Below the pieces are notes generated by a model that saw nothing but the letters and a program-made list of their open reading frames with translations, was not told the origin of the DNA and made no database searches. DNA of 64,000 nt from Clostridia bacterium. GTDB taxonomy: Bacteria > Bacillota > Clostridia > CAKSNL01 > HGM11501. Positions 54,365-64,000 of this stretch are shown piece by piece. How positions within the stretch are numbered: position 1 is the first letter of the stretch; every line of letters starts with the position of its first letter. Both the position numbers and the translations under genes were made by a program. The stretch lies in contig JAFQQJ010000014.1 in assembly GCA_017411325.1 (NCBI GenBank), positions 1 through 64,000 of the forward strand, in the 5' to 3' direction.

Positions 54365-54384
54365 AAAATAAGAGGTGATGCGCC

Positions 54385-55914
54385 ATGGAAAAAAGGCAGA
54401 TAATTAATATCGTTAATTTTATACGCGACACAGAACCAAGGCTCCCTATGGATTTGATTACGCCTGTTAAAATGCAGATTGAACTCATGAAAAAACATAA
54501 CCTGAAGGGGACATTTTTGCTTCAGTATGATGCTCTTACGGATAAGGTATATCAGGATATGTTAAAGGAGCTTGATCCGTCGCAGTTTGAAATAGGTGTG
54601 TGGCTTGAAATTGTGGAACCGCAGGTTAAAAAAGCAGGGCTTACCTGGCGAGGAAGATACTCCTGGGACTGGGCAACAAATGTGGGCTTTTCCGTAGGCT
54701 ATACGAAGGAAGAGCGGGAAAAGCTTATTGACGTGCTTTTTACGGATTTTAACGAAATTTTCGGCTATTATCCCAAGGTTTTAGGCTCCTGGCTTTACGA
54801 CACCCATACAATAAAATATGCAAACGAAAAATACGGACTATCTGCAATATGCAACTGCAAGGAGCAGTACGGAACGGACGGCTATACCCTTTGGGGCGGC
54901 TATTACGGACAGGGCTATTACCCCTCAAAAAATAATGTTTTTCTCCCTGCAGGAAAATGCGAAAACCAGATTGATGTTCCCCTTTTCAGAATGCTTGGGT
55001 CAGACCCGGTATATCAGTTCGACCACGGTATGAGTGTGGACAAAAATGAAAACAGTGTTCAGGGCGTTATTACGCTGGAGCCGGCGGCAACGGAGGCAGG
55101 CGGAAATGACTTTTCGTGGATTGACTGGTACTTAAAGGAAAACTTCAACGGTGACTGCCTTTCCTTCGGCTATGCTCAGGCAGGTCAGGAAAACAGCTTC
55201 GGCTGGGCGAGAATGGGAAAGGGGCTTACATATCAGTTTGAGCAATTTGAAAAACTTCAGAAGGAAGGGGAAATTTCCGTTGAAACATTGGGCGAAAGCG
55301 GAGAATGGTTTAAGAAAACCTATACAATAACTCCCGCCTCTGCCATAACGGCACACAGTGCCTATAACGATGAGGATAAAAGCTCCGTCTGGTATTCAAG
55401 CAAAAACTACCGCATAAATCTTTATCTGGACCACGGAAAATTCAGAATAAGGGACATACATATTTTCTCGGATAAGCTTAATGATCCCTTTATGGATGAG
55501 GTTTGCACCACGGAAAAGGCCTGCTATGAGGCACTTCCCTTTATTGACGGGAACCGCTACAGCGGAAACGGAATTCTGGCAGGCGGATATATAGAAGGAA
55601 TTGAATCCTTTTCCGATATGAGCTTTTCCGACCTTGGTGACGGGTGTGCAAAGGTAAGCTACGGAAGTCTTTCTTTTGAGCTTAAAGAAAATTCTTTTAA
55701 GATTGAGGGAAATGCTCCCTTCAGCCTTAAAAATATGATTGGAATAGACGGAAATCATAAGCCTTCGGTTTTATCTCTCAATGACAAGGAAGTTACCTTT
55801 GAGTACGGTAGAGAAAAATACAGGGTAAAGGCGAAAACAGGTAAGGTTTTGAGTGAAAGCGAATTTTCATCGGAGGGTAATTGTCTTCTGATTGAATTTG
55901 AAACAGAAATATAA
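54385..55914 (+). CDS. cytoplasmic protein of unknown function, deacetylase/glycosidase-like fold possible
   Basis: 509 residues, no signal peptide. Family not recognised with confidence. The N-terminus (IINIVNFIRDTEPR, KMQIELMKKHNLKGTFLLQYDAL) recalls NodB-type polysaccharide deacetylase and GH57-like barrels, where a DxEPR-like segment and the TFL strand begin the fold. Trp/Tyr-rich blocks (WRGRYSWDWAT, WGGYYGQGYYP, SDPVYQFDHG) suit a sugar-binding cleft; the last 150 residues look like a beta-sandwich. AGAGGTGATG precedes ATG. It shares its operon with the secreted GH99-like gene (13 bases later), so it may process what that enzyme releases. Confidence 0.6.
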   Translation: MEKRQIINIVNFIRDTEPRLPMDLITPVKMQIELMKKHNLKGTFLLQYDALTDKVYQDMLKELDPSQFEIGVWLEIVEPQVKKAGLTWRGRYSWDWATNVGFSVGYTKEEREKLIDVLFTDFNEIFGYYPKVLGSWLYDTHTIKYANEKYGLSAICNCKEQYGTDGYTLWGGYYGQGYYPSKNNVFLPAGKCENQIDVPLFRMLGSDPVYQFDHGMSVDKNENSVQGVITLEPAATEAGGNDFSWIDWYLKENFNGDCLSFGYAQAGQENSFGWARMGKGLTYQFEQFEKLQKEGEISVETLGESGEWFKKTYTITPASAITAHSAYNDEDKSSVWYSSKNYRINLYLDHGKFRIRDIHIFSDKLNDPFMDEVCTTEKACYEALPFIDGNRYSGNGILAGGYIEGIESFSDMSFSDLGDGCAKVSYGSLSFELKENSFKIEGNAPFSLKNMIGIDGNHKPSVLSLNDKEVTFEYGREKYRVKAKTGKVLSESEFSSEGNCLLIEFETEI

Positions 55915-55927
55915 AGGAGGAATAAAA

Positions 55928-58690
55928 ATGAAAAGGATATTAAGCATTTTTCTTTGCACTTTAATGCTTTTTGCTCTTGCTGTCCCTGCTCTGGCAGCGG
56001 ATACGGAGCTTCCGATTTCGGGAATTTCCAAATCGGAAAGCATTAAAATCGAAGGCGGTGCCATAAAGGAACCTGCCCACGGGGGATATTTTGCATTTTC
56101 AAATGTAAATATGGACCATAAAAAATCCGTTTGGGTAAAAGCAACTGTAAATGATAAAGGTGCAACAAACTTTGAAACATTGGCAATAGTAATGGACGAT
56201 CCGAAAAAAGGTGCGGTTTTAGGCTATCTGCCTCTTACAACCGAGGGCGTTGACAGGGTTTATAAGGCTTCCATTACTCAGGAGTCGGGAAATCACGACC
56301 TTTATTTCGTGCCTCTTTACGGTGTAGGCGATGACATCACCATAAAGGAAATATGGCTTTCCGAGGATAAGTATTATCACGATACACTTAGTATGCAGGC
56401 ACCTGACGATGCAATAGTTGACGATTATTCCGACAACTTAAAGGCAGTTGACTCAATGGGACGTGCTGTTGCATCTTATGAAGAGGTGGGCGATGTCAAA
56501 ACCGACGGCAGACACGTTGGTATTATGTACTGGAACTGGTTTCCGCACGTGGACTCAAAGGTGGCAGCCTATGTAATTCCCGAGGTTATAAAGAAAAATC
56601 CCGAAGCAAGGTCCGAATACAACCACGACGCCTGGGATATGAACGGTAAGTTTTACTGGAGCGAGCCTGCCTTGGGCTTTTATGACGGCTACGACTATTT
56701 CGTATACCGCCGTCATGCCGAAATGCTTGCTTTAGCCGGGGTTGATGCAATATTCTTTGACTATACAAACGGACATAATACAATGATTCCGAGACTGAAT
56801 GTTGTGGCAGAAGCATTCCGTGATGCAAAGGCTGCGGGAGTTGATATTCCCCGTCTTTCCGCATATAACTCTATGGGAGGCAGCGGCTCGGACAGCTACA
56901 GACAGATGGAATCTTTATACTTTAACTGCTTTATCGAAAATGACTATTCCGACATCTGGTTCTTCTGGGAGGGAAAGCCTCTCCTTGCAAGTAACTCCAC
57001 TCCCAAATACGGAAGGGCGTTCGTTGAATCAAACGATTATGTAAAGGACGAAATTTTCCGTGAAGTATCTGATTTCTTTACATACCGCTATCAGGGACAC
57101 AGAAATCAGATAACAGCAAACCACATTGATTCCAAAGGTACAGAAGAATGGATTTGGCTTGAAAACTTCCCTCAGATACTTAGAAATAAAGATCCCGAGA
57201 CCGGCAGACCTGAGTTTGTAGCCGTAGGCTGCGGCATCAACGAATCTACGGTATGGGGCGTTTCGAGAACTGGTGCTTTTTCCGATCCCTACTGTAAGGG
57301 CAGAGGATTTTCCGAGGTATTCGGTGAAGATTATTCGGAAAACGGCGCTAAAATGGCATATTTCTTCCGTGAGCAGGCGGCTCTGGCACTTGATGCCGCA
57401 CCGGAATTTGTATACATAAACGGATGGAACGAATTTACAACCGTAAGAAATGCAGACCATTCCGGTTTGAAAAATGCCTTCATCGACACCTTTGATGATG
57501 AAAACAGCCGTGATTTTGAGCCTTCAAAGGGCTTCCTCAAGGATGACTATTATCTTCTTATGACAGACTTTATAAGAAAGTATAAGGGTGTTCGTCCCGT
57601 AAGAGTGGCAAGTGGTGCAAAGACCATTGATATAAATGGAGATGCATCCCAGTGGGAAGGCGTAGGTCCTGAATTTATCAATGCTACGGGAAGCTATGAG
57701 CGAGAAGGCTACACCGCACCCGTTGCATATACAAATACTTTGGTTGACGCAAGTACAAATACAAATAACTTTATAAAAACTGCAAAGGTTTCCTTTGATG
57801 CTGAAAAACTTTACTTTACGGCATCAGCAGACAAGGAAATGAAGCAGGGAAATAACTTTATGTATTTATACATAAATTCAGACAGAAATTATGCTACAGG
57901 CTTTGAAGGCTATGACTATGTAGTAAATATGGACGGCATCGGCGTGCTTTCTGCCTTTACCGGAAACGGAACAGAAACAAAAAAGGTAAGCGATGTTACA
58001 TATAGCATAAAGGATAACCGAATCACTTTAGCGCTCTTGCGAAGCGAAATCGGCGAAAATGATAAGGTTGATATTGAATTCAAGTGGACAGATTCTGTTG
58101 AAGCTGATGTTATCTCCTGGTATGCAGAAGGCTCGGTTGCACCCCTTGGAAGATTCAACTATCACTATACGGAAATTCCCGAAACTACCCTTACTGATGC
58201 CGAGCGTGCAGAAATTGGCAAGGATGCAATCGTAAAGGCAGGGGCATCAACTATGATTGCCGACGGCGGAAAAATGAAGGTTTATGAAAAGGATATAAGG
58301 GTTACTCCCTTTGAGGCAAACGGAACACTTTATGTTCCCGAAGCTGCATTCTTGAACATTATGGTAGACGGCAGAACAAAGAGTGTTTATAATTACAAAA
58401 ACAATATGATTAAAATCCGTCACTATGAAATGAATGAAGACCTTACAGAGGTTATAAACAGCAACTTTGCATATACAACACTTGATTCTTTAGATGCAAA
58501 GGTGAACGGAAAGGCAATTACATTAAAAGCTCCGATTATATCGGCAAACGGACTTATCTATGTTCCGCTTACATTCATAGAAGATGCTTACGGCTACAAG
58601 GTTAAAAATTGCGGAAACGGAATTTATTCCGTGAGCAAGGCAGGGCTTTCCGATGAAATTGTAAATGCGGTATCGGCTCATCTTAATTGA
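55928..58690 (+). CDS. secreted GH99-like (WbsX-type) glycan-active protein, second copy
   Basis: Paralogue of the protein at 15016, 920 residues from ATG 55928 (AAGGAGGA upstream). Signal peptide about 1-23 (ALA/AD); N-terminal binding-like domain to about 150; barrel region with HVGIMYWNWFPH, RRHAEMLALAGVDAIFFDYT (core) and GWNEFT near 498; CBM9-like domain beginning TIDINGDASQWE near 565; stalk domain from about 765. The shared EDYS/FIRKYKGVRP and INGDASQW stretches are nearly the same in both copies while the binding domain and barrel differ much more. Probably acts on a related but distinct glycan. Confidence 0.75.
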   Translation: MKRILSIFLCTLMLFALAVPALAADTELPISGISKSESIKIEGGAIKEPAHGGYFAFSNVNMDHKKSVWVKATVNDKGATNFETLAIVMDDPKKGAVLGYLPLTTEGVDRVYKASITQESGNHDLYFVPLYGVGDDITIKEIWLSEDKYYHDTLSMQAPDDAIVDDYSDNLKAVDSMGRAVASYEEVGDVKTDGRHVGIMYWNWFPHVDSKVAAYVIPEVIKKNPEARSEYNHDAWDMNGKFYWSEPALGFYDGYDYFVYRRHAEMLALAGVDAIFFDYTNGHNTMIPRLNVVAEAFRDAKAAGVDIPRLSAYNSMGGSGSDSYRQMESLYFNCFIENDYSDIWFFWEGKPLLASNSTPKYGRAFVESNDYVKDEIFREVSDFFTYRYQGHRNQITANHIDSKGTEEWIWLENFPQILRNKDPETGRPEFVAVGCGINESTVWGVSRTGAFSDPYCKGRGFSEVFGEDYSENGAKMAYFFREQAALALDAAPEFVYINGWNEFTTVRNADHSGLKNAFIDTFDDENSRDFEPSKGFLKDDYYLLMTDFIRKYKGVRPVRVASGAKTIDINGDASQWEGVGPEFINATGSYEREGYTAPVAYTNTLVDASTNTNNFIKTAKVSFDAEKLYFTASADKEMKQGNNFMYLYINSDRNYATGFEGYDYVVNMDGIGVLSAFTGNGTETKKVSDVTYSIKDNRITLALLRSEIGENDKVDIEFKWTDSVEADVISWYAEGSVAPLGRFNYHYTEIPETTLTDAERAEIGKDAIVKAGASTMIADGGKMKVYEKDIRVTPFEANGTLYVPEAAFLNIMVDGRTKSVYNYKNNMIKIRHYEMNEDLTEVINSNFAYTTLDSLDAKVNGKAITLKAPIISANGLIYVPLTFIEDAYGYKVKNCGNGIYSVSKAGLSDEIVNAVSAHLN

Positions 58691-58704
58691 AGGAGGGGAT
58701 AAAT

Positions 58705-61700
58705 ATGAAAAAAATAACTGCGATTATACTTGCACTTATAATGATAATTGGCACAGTTTCTGTTTTTGCATCTTATGAGGTTTATCCCTATTCTTCTTCA
58801 TGGAAGATTTCTGCAACAAGTGACTATCTTTCATCACTTTCCAAGGCATTTGACGGAAATAAGGGAACTTACTGGCATACAAGCTACACAGCCGTTGGCG
58901 GAGAGATAACGGATAAAGACCCTCTGCCCTTCTACATTACGGCGGAGTTCCCCGAGACTATAAATTTAACCGGCTGGCGTTATATGCCACGAACCGACAA
59001 CGGAACAGGTACGGTGCAGGAATACAGCATCTATGCATCGGGCGACGGTGTAAAGTTTTCCAAAATTAAAGACGGAAGCTTTACTCACGTTGGTGTCGTA
59101 AGTGACAGAACGGAGCAGGAGGCAACCTGGGAAGGCGTTGAAGCAAAGGCTGTTATCATAAAGATAACAAAGGCGGAGGCAGGATTCGGAACAGCAGCTG
59201 AAATCAGCTTCTTAAAGGGAAGCGGAGAAGGTAAGGCTATAAGCGGTGACACCGATAAGGAAGCAATTTTGGAAGAAGGCTCAGCCGGAAAAGTTTATTC
59301 CTACGATCCCTCCTGGCAGGTAGCGGTAACAAGTGAATACAACTCTTCATTTGCAAAAGCATTTGACGGTGACGCATCTACCTACTGGCATTCTGACTAC
59401 AAAACCGAAGGCGGAGGCATAACGGAAAACGATAAGCCCCCTTATTTAATCACCGTGGTTTTCCCCGAAGAAATAAACCTTACGGGCTGGCGTTATACCC
59501 CAAGAACCGACAACGGAACAGGTACTGTTGAGAACTATACGGTTTATGCATCAAGTGACGGTACTAATTTCGGAAAGATTTATGATGGTACTTTCAGACA
59601 CGAGGATAATGTTAAATTAAGAACCACAAAAAAAGCCTCCTGGGACGGTGTTTCGGCAAAGGCGGTTGCCATAAAAATTACAGGAACCGTAGGAGACTAC
59701 GGAACGGCGGCTGAAATTGCCTTTGTAAAGGGCGAGGGCGAAGGAAAGAAAACTCCCCATGAAATTACGCTTTCAGAGCTTACAGAGATAGTTGAAAGCG
59801 CCGAAGCGGGCGAAGTGATTCCCGAAAGCTATGTGGAAATTACAAGTGAATCAATGGGAGAAAAATATCCCTATACAGATAGCTGGAAGGTAGAGGTTCC
59901 CAGCGAAAGAGGAGCGAATACGAAAAATAAAATGTTTGACGGCAATTCTTCCACCTTCTGGGAAACCGACTATATAAATGTAGACGGCGTTGTTACAAAG
60001 GAAGAACCTCCTTATAACATCGAAATTGAATTTCCCGAAGAGATTAATCTTACGGGCTGGCGCTATACCCCGAGACGTGACACGGTGGGAACAATAAGAT
60101 TCTTTAACCTTTACACATCGACGGACGGCGAAAACTATAAGTTTATCACAACGGGAGAATTCCCCTATGCAAAGGATGCGGCAGGTCCTACAAGAAACAT
60201 TGCATTCAAGGGCGGTAGTGCAAAATTCCTTCGCATCGAGGTTACCGAAAGCTACTATGGCTACTGCGGTGCGGCTGAAATGGAGTTTTATGTAAACGGA
60301 ACGGGCGAAATGAAATACGCCGAAAGAAAAACCGAGGGTAAAAATTCTGTCGGTATCGGAAAAATCAAGCCTGAGGGCTGGTATGCAAGAGCAAGCAGTC
60401 AGTATTTCGGATATCCCGTATCACAGTCCATTGACGGTAAGCCTGCAACAATATGGCACTCAAATTACGATGTAATCGACGGAAAGGTAATAATGTCTGA
60501 AAAGTTCCCCTTCACGGTTGAATATATCTTCCCTGAAAATCTTGAAATTTCGGGAATAAGCCTTCTTCCGAGACAGGATTCGGGAAATCACGGCCTTATC
60601 CTTAACTGCAACATTTATGCATCAGACAGCGTGGAAGGTGAATATGTTCTTCTTAAAGAGGGCGTTTCATTTGATAAAAATAAAACCGAAAAGGAAATTC
60701 CTCTTGCGGGAAATGTAAGCCTTCGCAAAATCAAGCTTGAAATTACCGAAGGAAACTTATCCTGCGCGTCACTCGCTGAATTCAGCGTATGGGAAAAGGA
60801 TCCCGAAAAGGTTGACCTTACCTTAAAAAGCTATGCCGAGGAAGAAAAGAAGTATGCAACCTACACGGTTGATACATCTTCTTTCATAGCGTTTTATGAA
60901 GGTGAAAACTGGTCCGGAGCTGAGCCCGGAAACATCTTTGACGGCTCCTCAGGTGGTGTATGGCAGACAGATGCGCTGGACGGAGAACCCATAATGCTGA
61001 CTATTGATATGATAAGACCTCATACAATAAAGGAAATGACCTATCTTCCGAGACAAACACCTGACCTTCACGGACATTGGAAAAAGGTTTCAATTTACAC
61101 CTCCCTTGATGGTGAAAACTGGGAAGAACTCATTATTGATAAAACTTTTGATATGGATTTAAGCTTAAAGGTTATTCCCTTCGGCAAAGAAGTTACAATG
61201 CGCTATATGCAGATTGAATTCTGGGACTATAATGCGAAGAGAGTTTCCTGTGCGGAAATTACCTTTACTCAGAGTGCTAAAGCCCACGAGGAAGAGCTTC
61301 TTGCAAATACTGCAAGCTATACTTTGAAAATCGGTGATAAAGAAATTTCTGCCGTAAAGGGCGGAGTTGCTTCAACCAAAACCCTTGACGTTGCCCCCTT
61401 TATTGTGGACGGCTCAACAATGATTCCCTTAAGAGGATTATTGGAGGAAATGGGGGCTGAAATAACCTGGAACGGTGAATGCGACGAAATCGTACTCGAT
61501 GCACCGCCTTATGTAATCCGCCTCCAGATTCAGAATGAGCTTGTATACGTTAAAAATCCCCTGTACGGAGATATTATGTACACACTCATAAATCCGCCCA
61601 TCATAAAGGACAGCCGTACCTTCGTGCCCATAAGATTTATTTCTGAAATCCTCGGCTATAAGGTAAGCTGGGACGGAGCGACGCAAACTGTATTAATTGA

Positions 61701-61707
61701 AAAATAA
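58705..61707 (+). CDS. secreted protein with five discoidin-like (F5/8 C) domains and stalk
   Basis: 1000 residues from ATG 58705 (GAAGGAGGGG upstream). Signal peptide about 1-22. Five F5/8 C/CBM32-like repeats start near residues 24, 195, 389, 552 and 721; landmark strings are AFDGNKGTYWHT, AFDGDASTYWHS, MFDGNSSTFWET, SIDGKPATIWHS and IFDGSSGGVWQT. Repeats 1 and 2 share most of the INLTGWRY-PRTDNGTGTV stretch, pointing to recent internal duplication. A copper-amine-oxidase-N-like stalk occupies about 869-1000. No catalytic domain. Co-transcribed with the GH99-like gene, as in the smaller version at 17797. Confidence 0.83.
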   Translation: MKKITAIILALIMIIGTVSVFASYEVYPYSSSWKISATSDYLSSLSKAFDGNKGTYWHTSYTAVGGEITDKDPLPFYITAEFPETINLTGWRYMPRTDNGTGTVQEYSIYASGDGVKFSKIKDGSFTHVGVVSDRTEQEATWEGVEAKAVIIKITKAEAGFGTAAEISFLKGSGEGKAISGDTDKEAILEEGSAGKVYSYDPSWQVAVTSEYNSSFAKAFDGDASTYWHSDYKTEGGGITENDKPPYLITVVFPEEINLTGWRYTPRTDNGTGTVENYTVYASSDGTNFGKIYDGTFRHEDNVKLRTTKKASWDGVSAKAVAIKITGTVGDYGTAAEIAFVKGEGEGKKTPHEITLSELTEIVESAEAGEVIPESYVEITSESMGEKYPYTDSWKVEVPSERGANTKNKMFDGNSSTFWETDYINVDGVVTKEEPPYNIEIEFPEEINLTGWRYTPRRDTVGTIRFFNLYTSTDGENYKFITTGEFPYAKDAAGPTRNIAFKGGSAKFLRIEVTESYYGYCGAAEMEFYVNGTGEMKYAERKTEGKNSVGIGKIKPEGWYARASSQYFGYPVSQSIDGKPATIWHSNYDVIDGKVIMSEKFPFTVEYIFPENLEISGISLLPRQDSGNHGLILNCNIYASDSVEGEYVLLKEGVSFDKNKTEKEIPLAGNVSLRKIKLEITEGNLSCASLAEFSVWEKDPEKVDLTLKSYAEEEKKYATYTVDTSSFIAFYEGENWSGAEPGNIFDGSSGGVWQTDALDGEPIMLTIDMIRPHTIKEMTYLPRQTPDLHGHWKKVSIYTSLDGENWEELIIDKTFDMDLSLKVIPFGKEVTMRYMQIEFWDYNAKRVSCAEITFTQSAKAHEEELLANTASYTLKIGDKEISAVKGGVASTKTLDVAPFIVDGSTMIPLRGLLEEMGAEITWNGECDEIVLDAPPYVIRLQIQNELVYVKNPLYGDIMYTLINPPIIKDSRTFVPIRFISEILGYKVSWDGATQTVLIEK

Positions 61708-61713
61708 CTAAAG

Positions 61714-61776
61714 GAAAGCGGCAGCTTTTGGCGATGCTTCTAAGGGAGCATAACCGATTGGCTGTCGCTTTTTTGT
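61714..61776 (+). terminator. terminator of the second GH99-like operon
   Basis: AAAGCGGCAGC pairs with GCTGTCGCTTT (one wobble) around an inner ATGCTTC/GAGCAT hairpin, then T6. Confidence 0.7.
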
Positions 61777-61827
61777 AACCTTCTTTTGTTTTTTGCATAA
61801 TATGTATTGAAGCAAAGGAGGTTTAAT

Positions 61828-62052
61828 ATGTCTGATAAAAATGAAAATAAAACGGAATGCACGAAAATGCCTTATATGTGGCCTATGGGCTATAATACAT
61901 ACGGTATGGGAGCGGAAGGCAATATGTGTTATCCCATGATGAATCAGGGGATGTGGCAAAATTTACCTGTGCGCTGTCCCTGCTGCGGAGGCTTTATCCC
62001 TATGGGAGGTTGTATGCCTTGGGGCGGCACATCTTTTCCCGAATCTGATTGA
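61828..62052 (+). CDS. 74-residue Met/Cys/Trp/Tyr-rich small protein
   Basis: Small protein with a strong AAAGGAGG site 7 bases before ATG 61828 and its own terminator, so very likely real. It has 11 Met, 6 Cys (residues 11, 34, 50, 52, 53, 62), 3 Trp and 4 Tyr in 74 residues, in an MPYMWPMGYN-like aromatic/Met run followed by RCPCCGGFIPMGGCMPW. No membrane segment. The Cys-x-Cys-Cys plus Cys cluster and Met spacing suggest metal (zinc or copper) binding or a cross-linked structural role such as a spore coat; neither is shown. I recognise no family. Confidence 0.75.
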   Translation: MSDKNENKTECTKMPYMWPMGYNTYGMGAEGNMCYPMMNQGMWQNLPVRCPCCGGFIPMGGCMPWGGTSFPESD

Positions 62053-62053
62053 C

Positions 62054-62093
62054 AAAAAAAGGCCGAAAACCCGTGGGTTTTCAGCCTTTTTTT
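62054..62093 (+). terminator. terminator after the small Met/Cys-rich gene
   Basis: AAAAAAAGGC-GAAAACCC / GGGTTTTC-GCCTTTTTTT, an 18-bp stem with one mismatch and a 2-base loop. Confidence 0.9.
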
Positions 62094-62147
62094 GTATAAT
62101 GCCCACAAAGTGGGTATAAAAAAGTTTATTTTTATGCAATAATTTTA

Positions 62148-62176
62148 TTGACGAACAGTTTTTTCTTTGGTATAAT
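62148..62176 (+). promoter_or_regulatory. promoter of the ACT-hom-thrB operon
   Basis: TTGACG (62148-62153), 17 bases, TATAAT (62171-62176). The leader is only about 35 bases, so no T-box or threonine attenuator fits. Confidence 0.85.
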
Positions 62177-62216
62177 CTCTTTATTAAATACATTTGTTTT
62201 CGGGTGGTGGACAAAC

Positions 62217-62648
62217 GTGAGCAAAAATTCTTTGGTTCTGGTTGACTCCAAGGTTCTCCCTGAGGTTTACTTAAAGGTGCTTGATGCCAAGAGATTTCTG
62301 GCAGAGGGAGAATGCAAAGAGATAAGTGATGCCGTTAAAAAGGCAGGAATATCAAGGAGTGCATATTATAAATATAAGGACTATGTATTTCCTTTTAATC
62401 AGATGCAGGGAATCATAACGCTGTTTTTTATCGTATCGGATAAAACCGGCGTGCTCTCTTCCATTCTTCTGGCCCTCGCCGAGGTGGGAGCGAATGTCCT
62501 TACCATCAATCAGAACATTCCGGTAAATTCCGTGGCTGACGTATCAATCAGTATACAAAATGTGTCCGGTGGCGATTTGCAGGAGCTTATAGACCGTCTT
62601 GGTGCCCTCAAGGGTGTAAAGGATGTTCGTGTTCTGGCGAGACAGTAA
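62217..62648 (+). CDS. ACT domain-containing protein (UPF0735/PheB-like)
   Basis: 143 residues from GTG 62217, 6 bases after GGTGGTGG; the frame upstream crosses the promoter. An N-terminal helical part with the SRSAYYKYKDYVFPF segment is followed by a C-terminal ACT domain (DKTGVLSSILLALAEVGANVLTINQ core), which in this family binds amino acids. It sits ahead of hom and thrB as in many Clostridia, and may sense threonine or a related amino acid. Not an enzyme. Confidence 0.87.
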   Translation: MSKNSLVLVDSKVLPEVYLKVLDAKRFLAEGECKEISDAVKKAGISRSAYYKYKDYVFPFNQMQGIITLFFIVSDKTGVLSSILLALAEVGANVLTINQNIPVNSVADVSISIQNVSGGDLQELIDRLGALKGVKDVRVLARQ

Positions 62649-62669
62649 AAAGCGAAAGGGGACAGACAG

Positions 62670-64000
<1,331 letters not shown>

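Noticed and set aside
15016..61707. SLH, LPXTG or dockerin anchoring signals on the secreted proteins
   Set aside because: All five end directly in the copper-amine-oxidase-N-like domain with no further motif.

Overview
The window looks like part of the chromosome of an anaerobic, carbohydrate-degrading member of the Clostridia (Firmicutes), probably uncultured. The reasons are strong AGGAGG-type ribosome binding sites, near-consensus sigma-A promoters (TTGACA-17-TATAAT), T-rich intrinsic terminators after most operons, a T-box leader, a lon-engB pair as in Bacillus, a SpoIIQ-like LytM protein, BMP-type nucleoside ABC transport, and several secreted proteins ending in a copper-amine-oxidase-N-like 'stalk' domain. 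I see no prophage, transposase, CRISPR array, rRNA or tRNA gene.

Layout. 0-2.5 kb: tyrS-galE (minus). 2.5-2.8: small acidic lipoprotein (minus). 2.9-8.8: prfA; a T-box leader controlling a sodium:solute symporter and an acyl-CoA ligase; a cysK-like gene. 8.9-13.9: BMP lipoprotein plus ABC ATPase and two permeases (nucleoside-type importer). 13.9-19.8: AraC regulator divergent from a secreted GH99-like enzyme and a secreted triple discoidin-like protein. 19.8-24.9: fucO and an AraC gene (minus) divergent from three oxidoreductases. 24.9-28.2: MATE, PHP phosphatase, EutH. 28.2-31.7: AraC regulator divergent from a ceramidase-like protein and a DegT aminotransferase. 31.7-32.0: a structured element with terminal inverted repeats. 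32.0-34.8: AraC, ThuA, Gfo/Idh/MocA. 34.9-36.7: secreted beta-helix carbohydrate-binding protein. 36.8-43.1: two tandem GH106-like glycosidases and a serine hydrolase (minus). 43.2-45.4: Gfo/Idh/MocA (minus) divergent from AraC. 45.5-47.9: lipoprotein, Nif3-like protein, SpoIIQ-like protein. 48.1-54.3: lon-engB-tadA-metG-tatD. 54.4-61.7: a second operon of the GH99-like/discoidin type. 61.8-62.1: Met/Cys-rich small protein. 62.2-64.0: ACT protein, hom, thrB (cut by the window edge).

How it fits together. Roughly 14-45 kb plus 54-62 kb is an accessory glycan-use region. It carries five AraC-type regulators, each beside its own small operon. Secreted proteins with carbohydrate-binding and stalk domains would bind and cut an external polysaccharide. 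GH106-like enzymes, Gfo/Idh/MocA and MDR dehydrogenases, ThuA, and lactaldehyde reductase would process released deoxy-sugars such as rhamnose or fucose; this is inference from family membership. The most unusual points are: the two-copy module pairing a GH99-like enzyme with a repeat discoidin protein; the 278-bp inverted-repeat element at 31.7 kb with five hairpins sharing U/G-rich apical loops; the overlapping divergent promoters at 21.8 kb, each -10 box lying in a copy of a 10-bp repeat; a hairpin that encloses the fucO start; the T-box in front of a symporter; and the small Met/Cys/Trp-rich protein at 61.8 kb.
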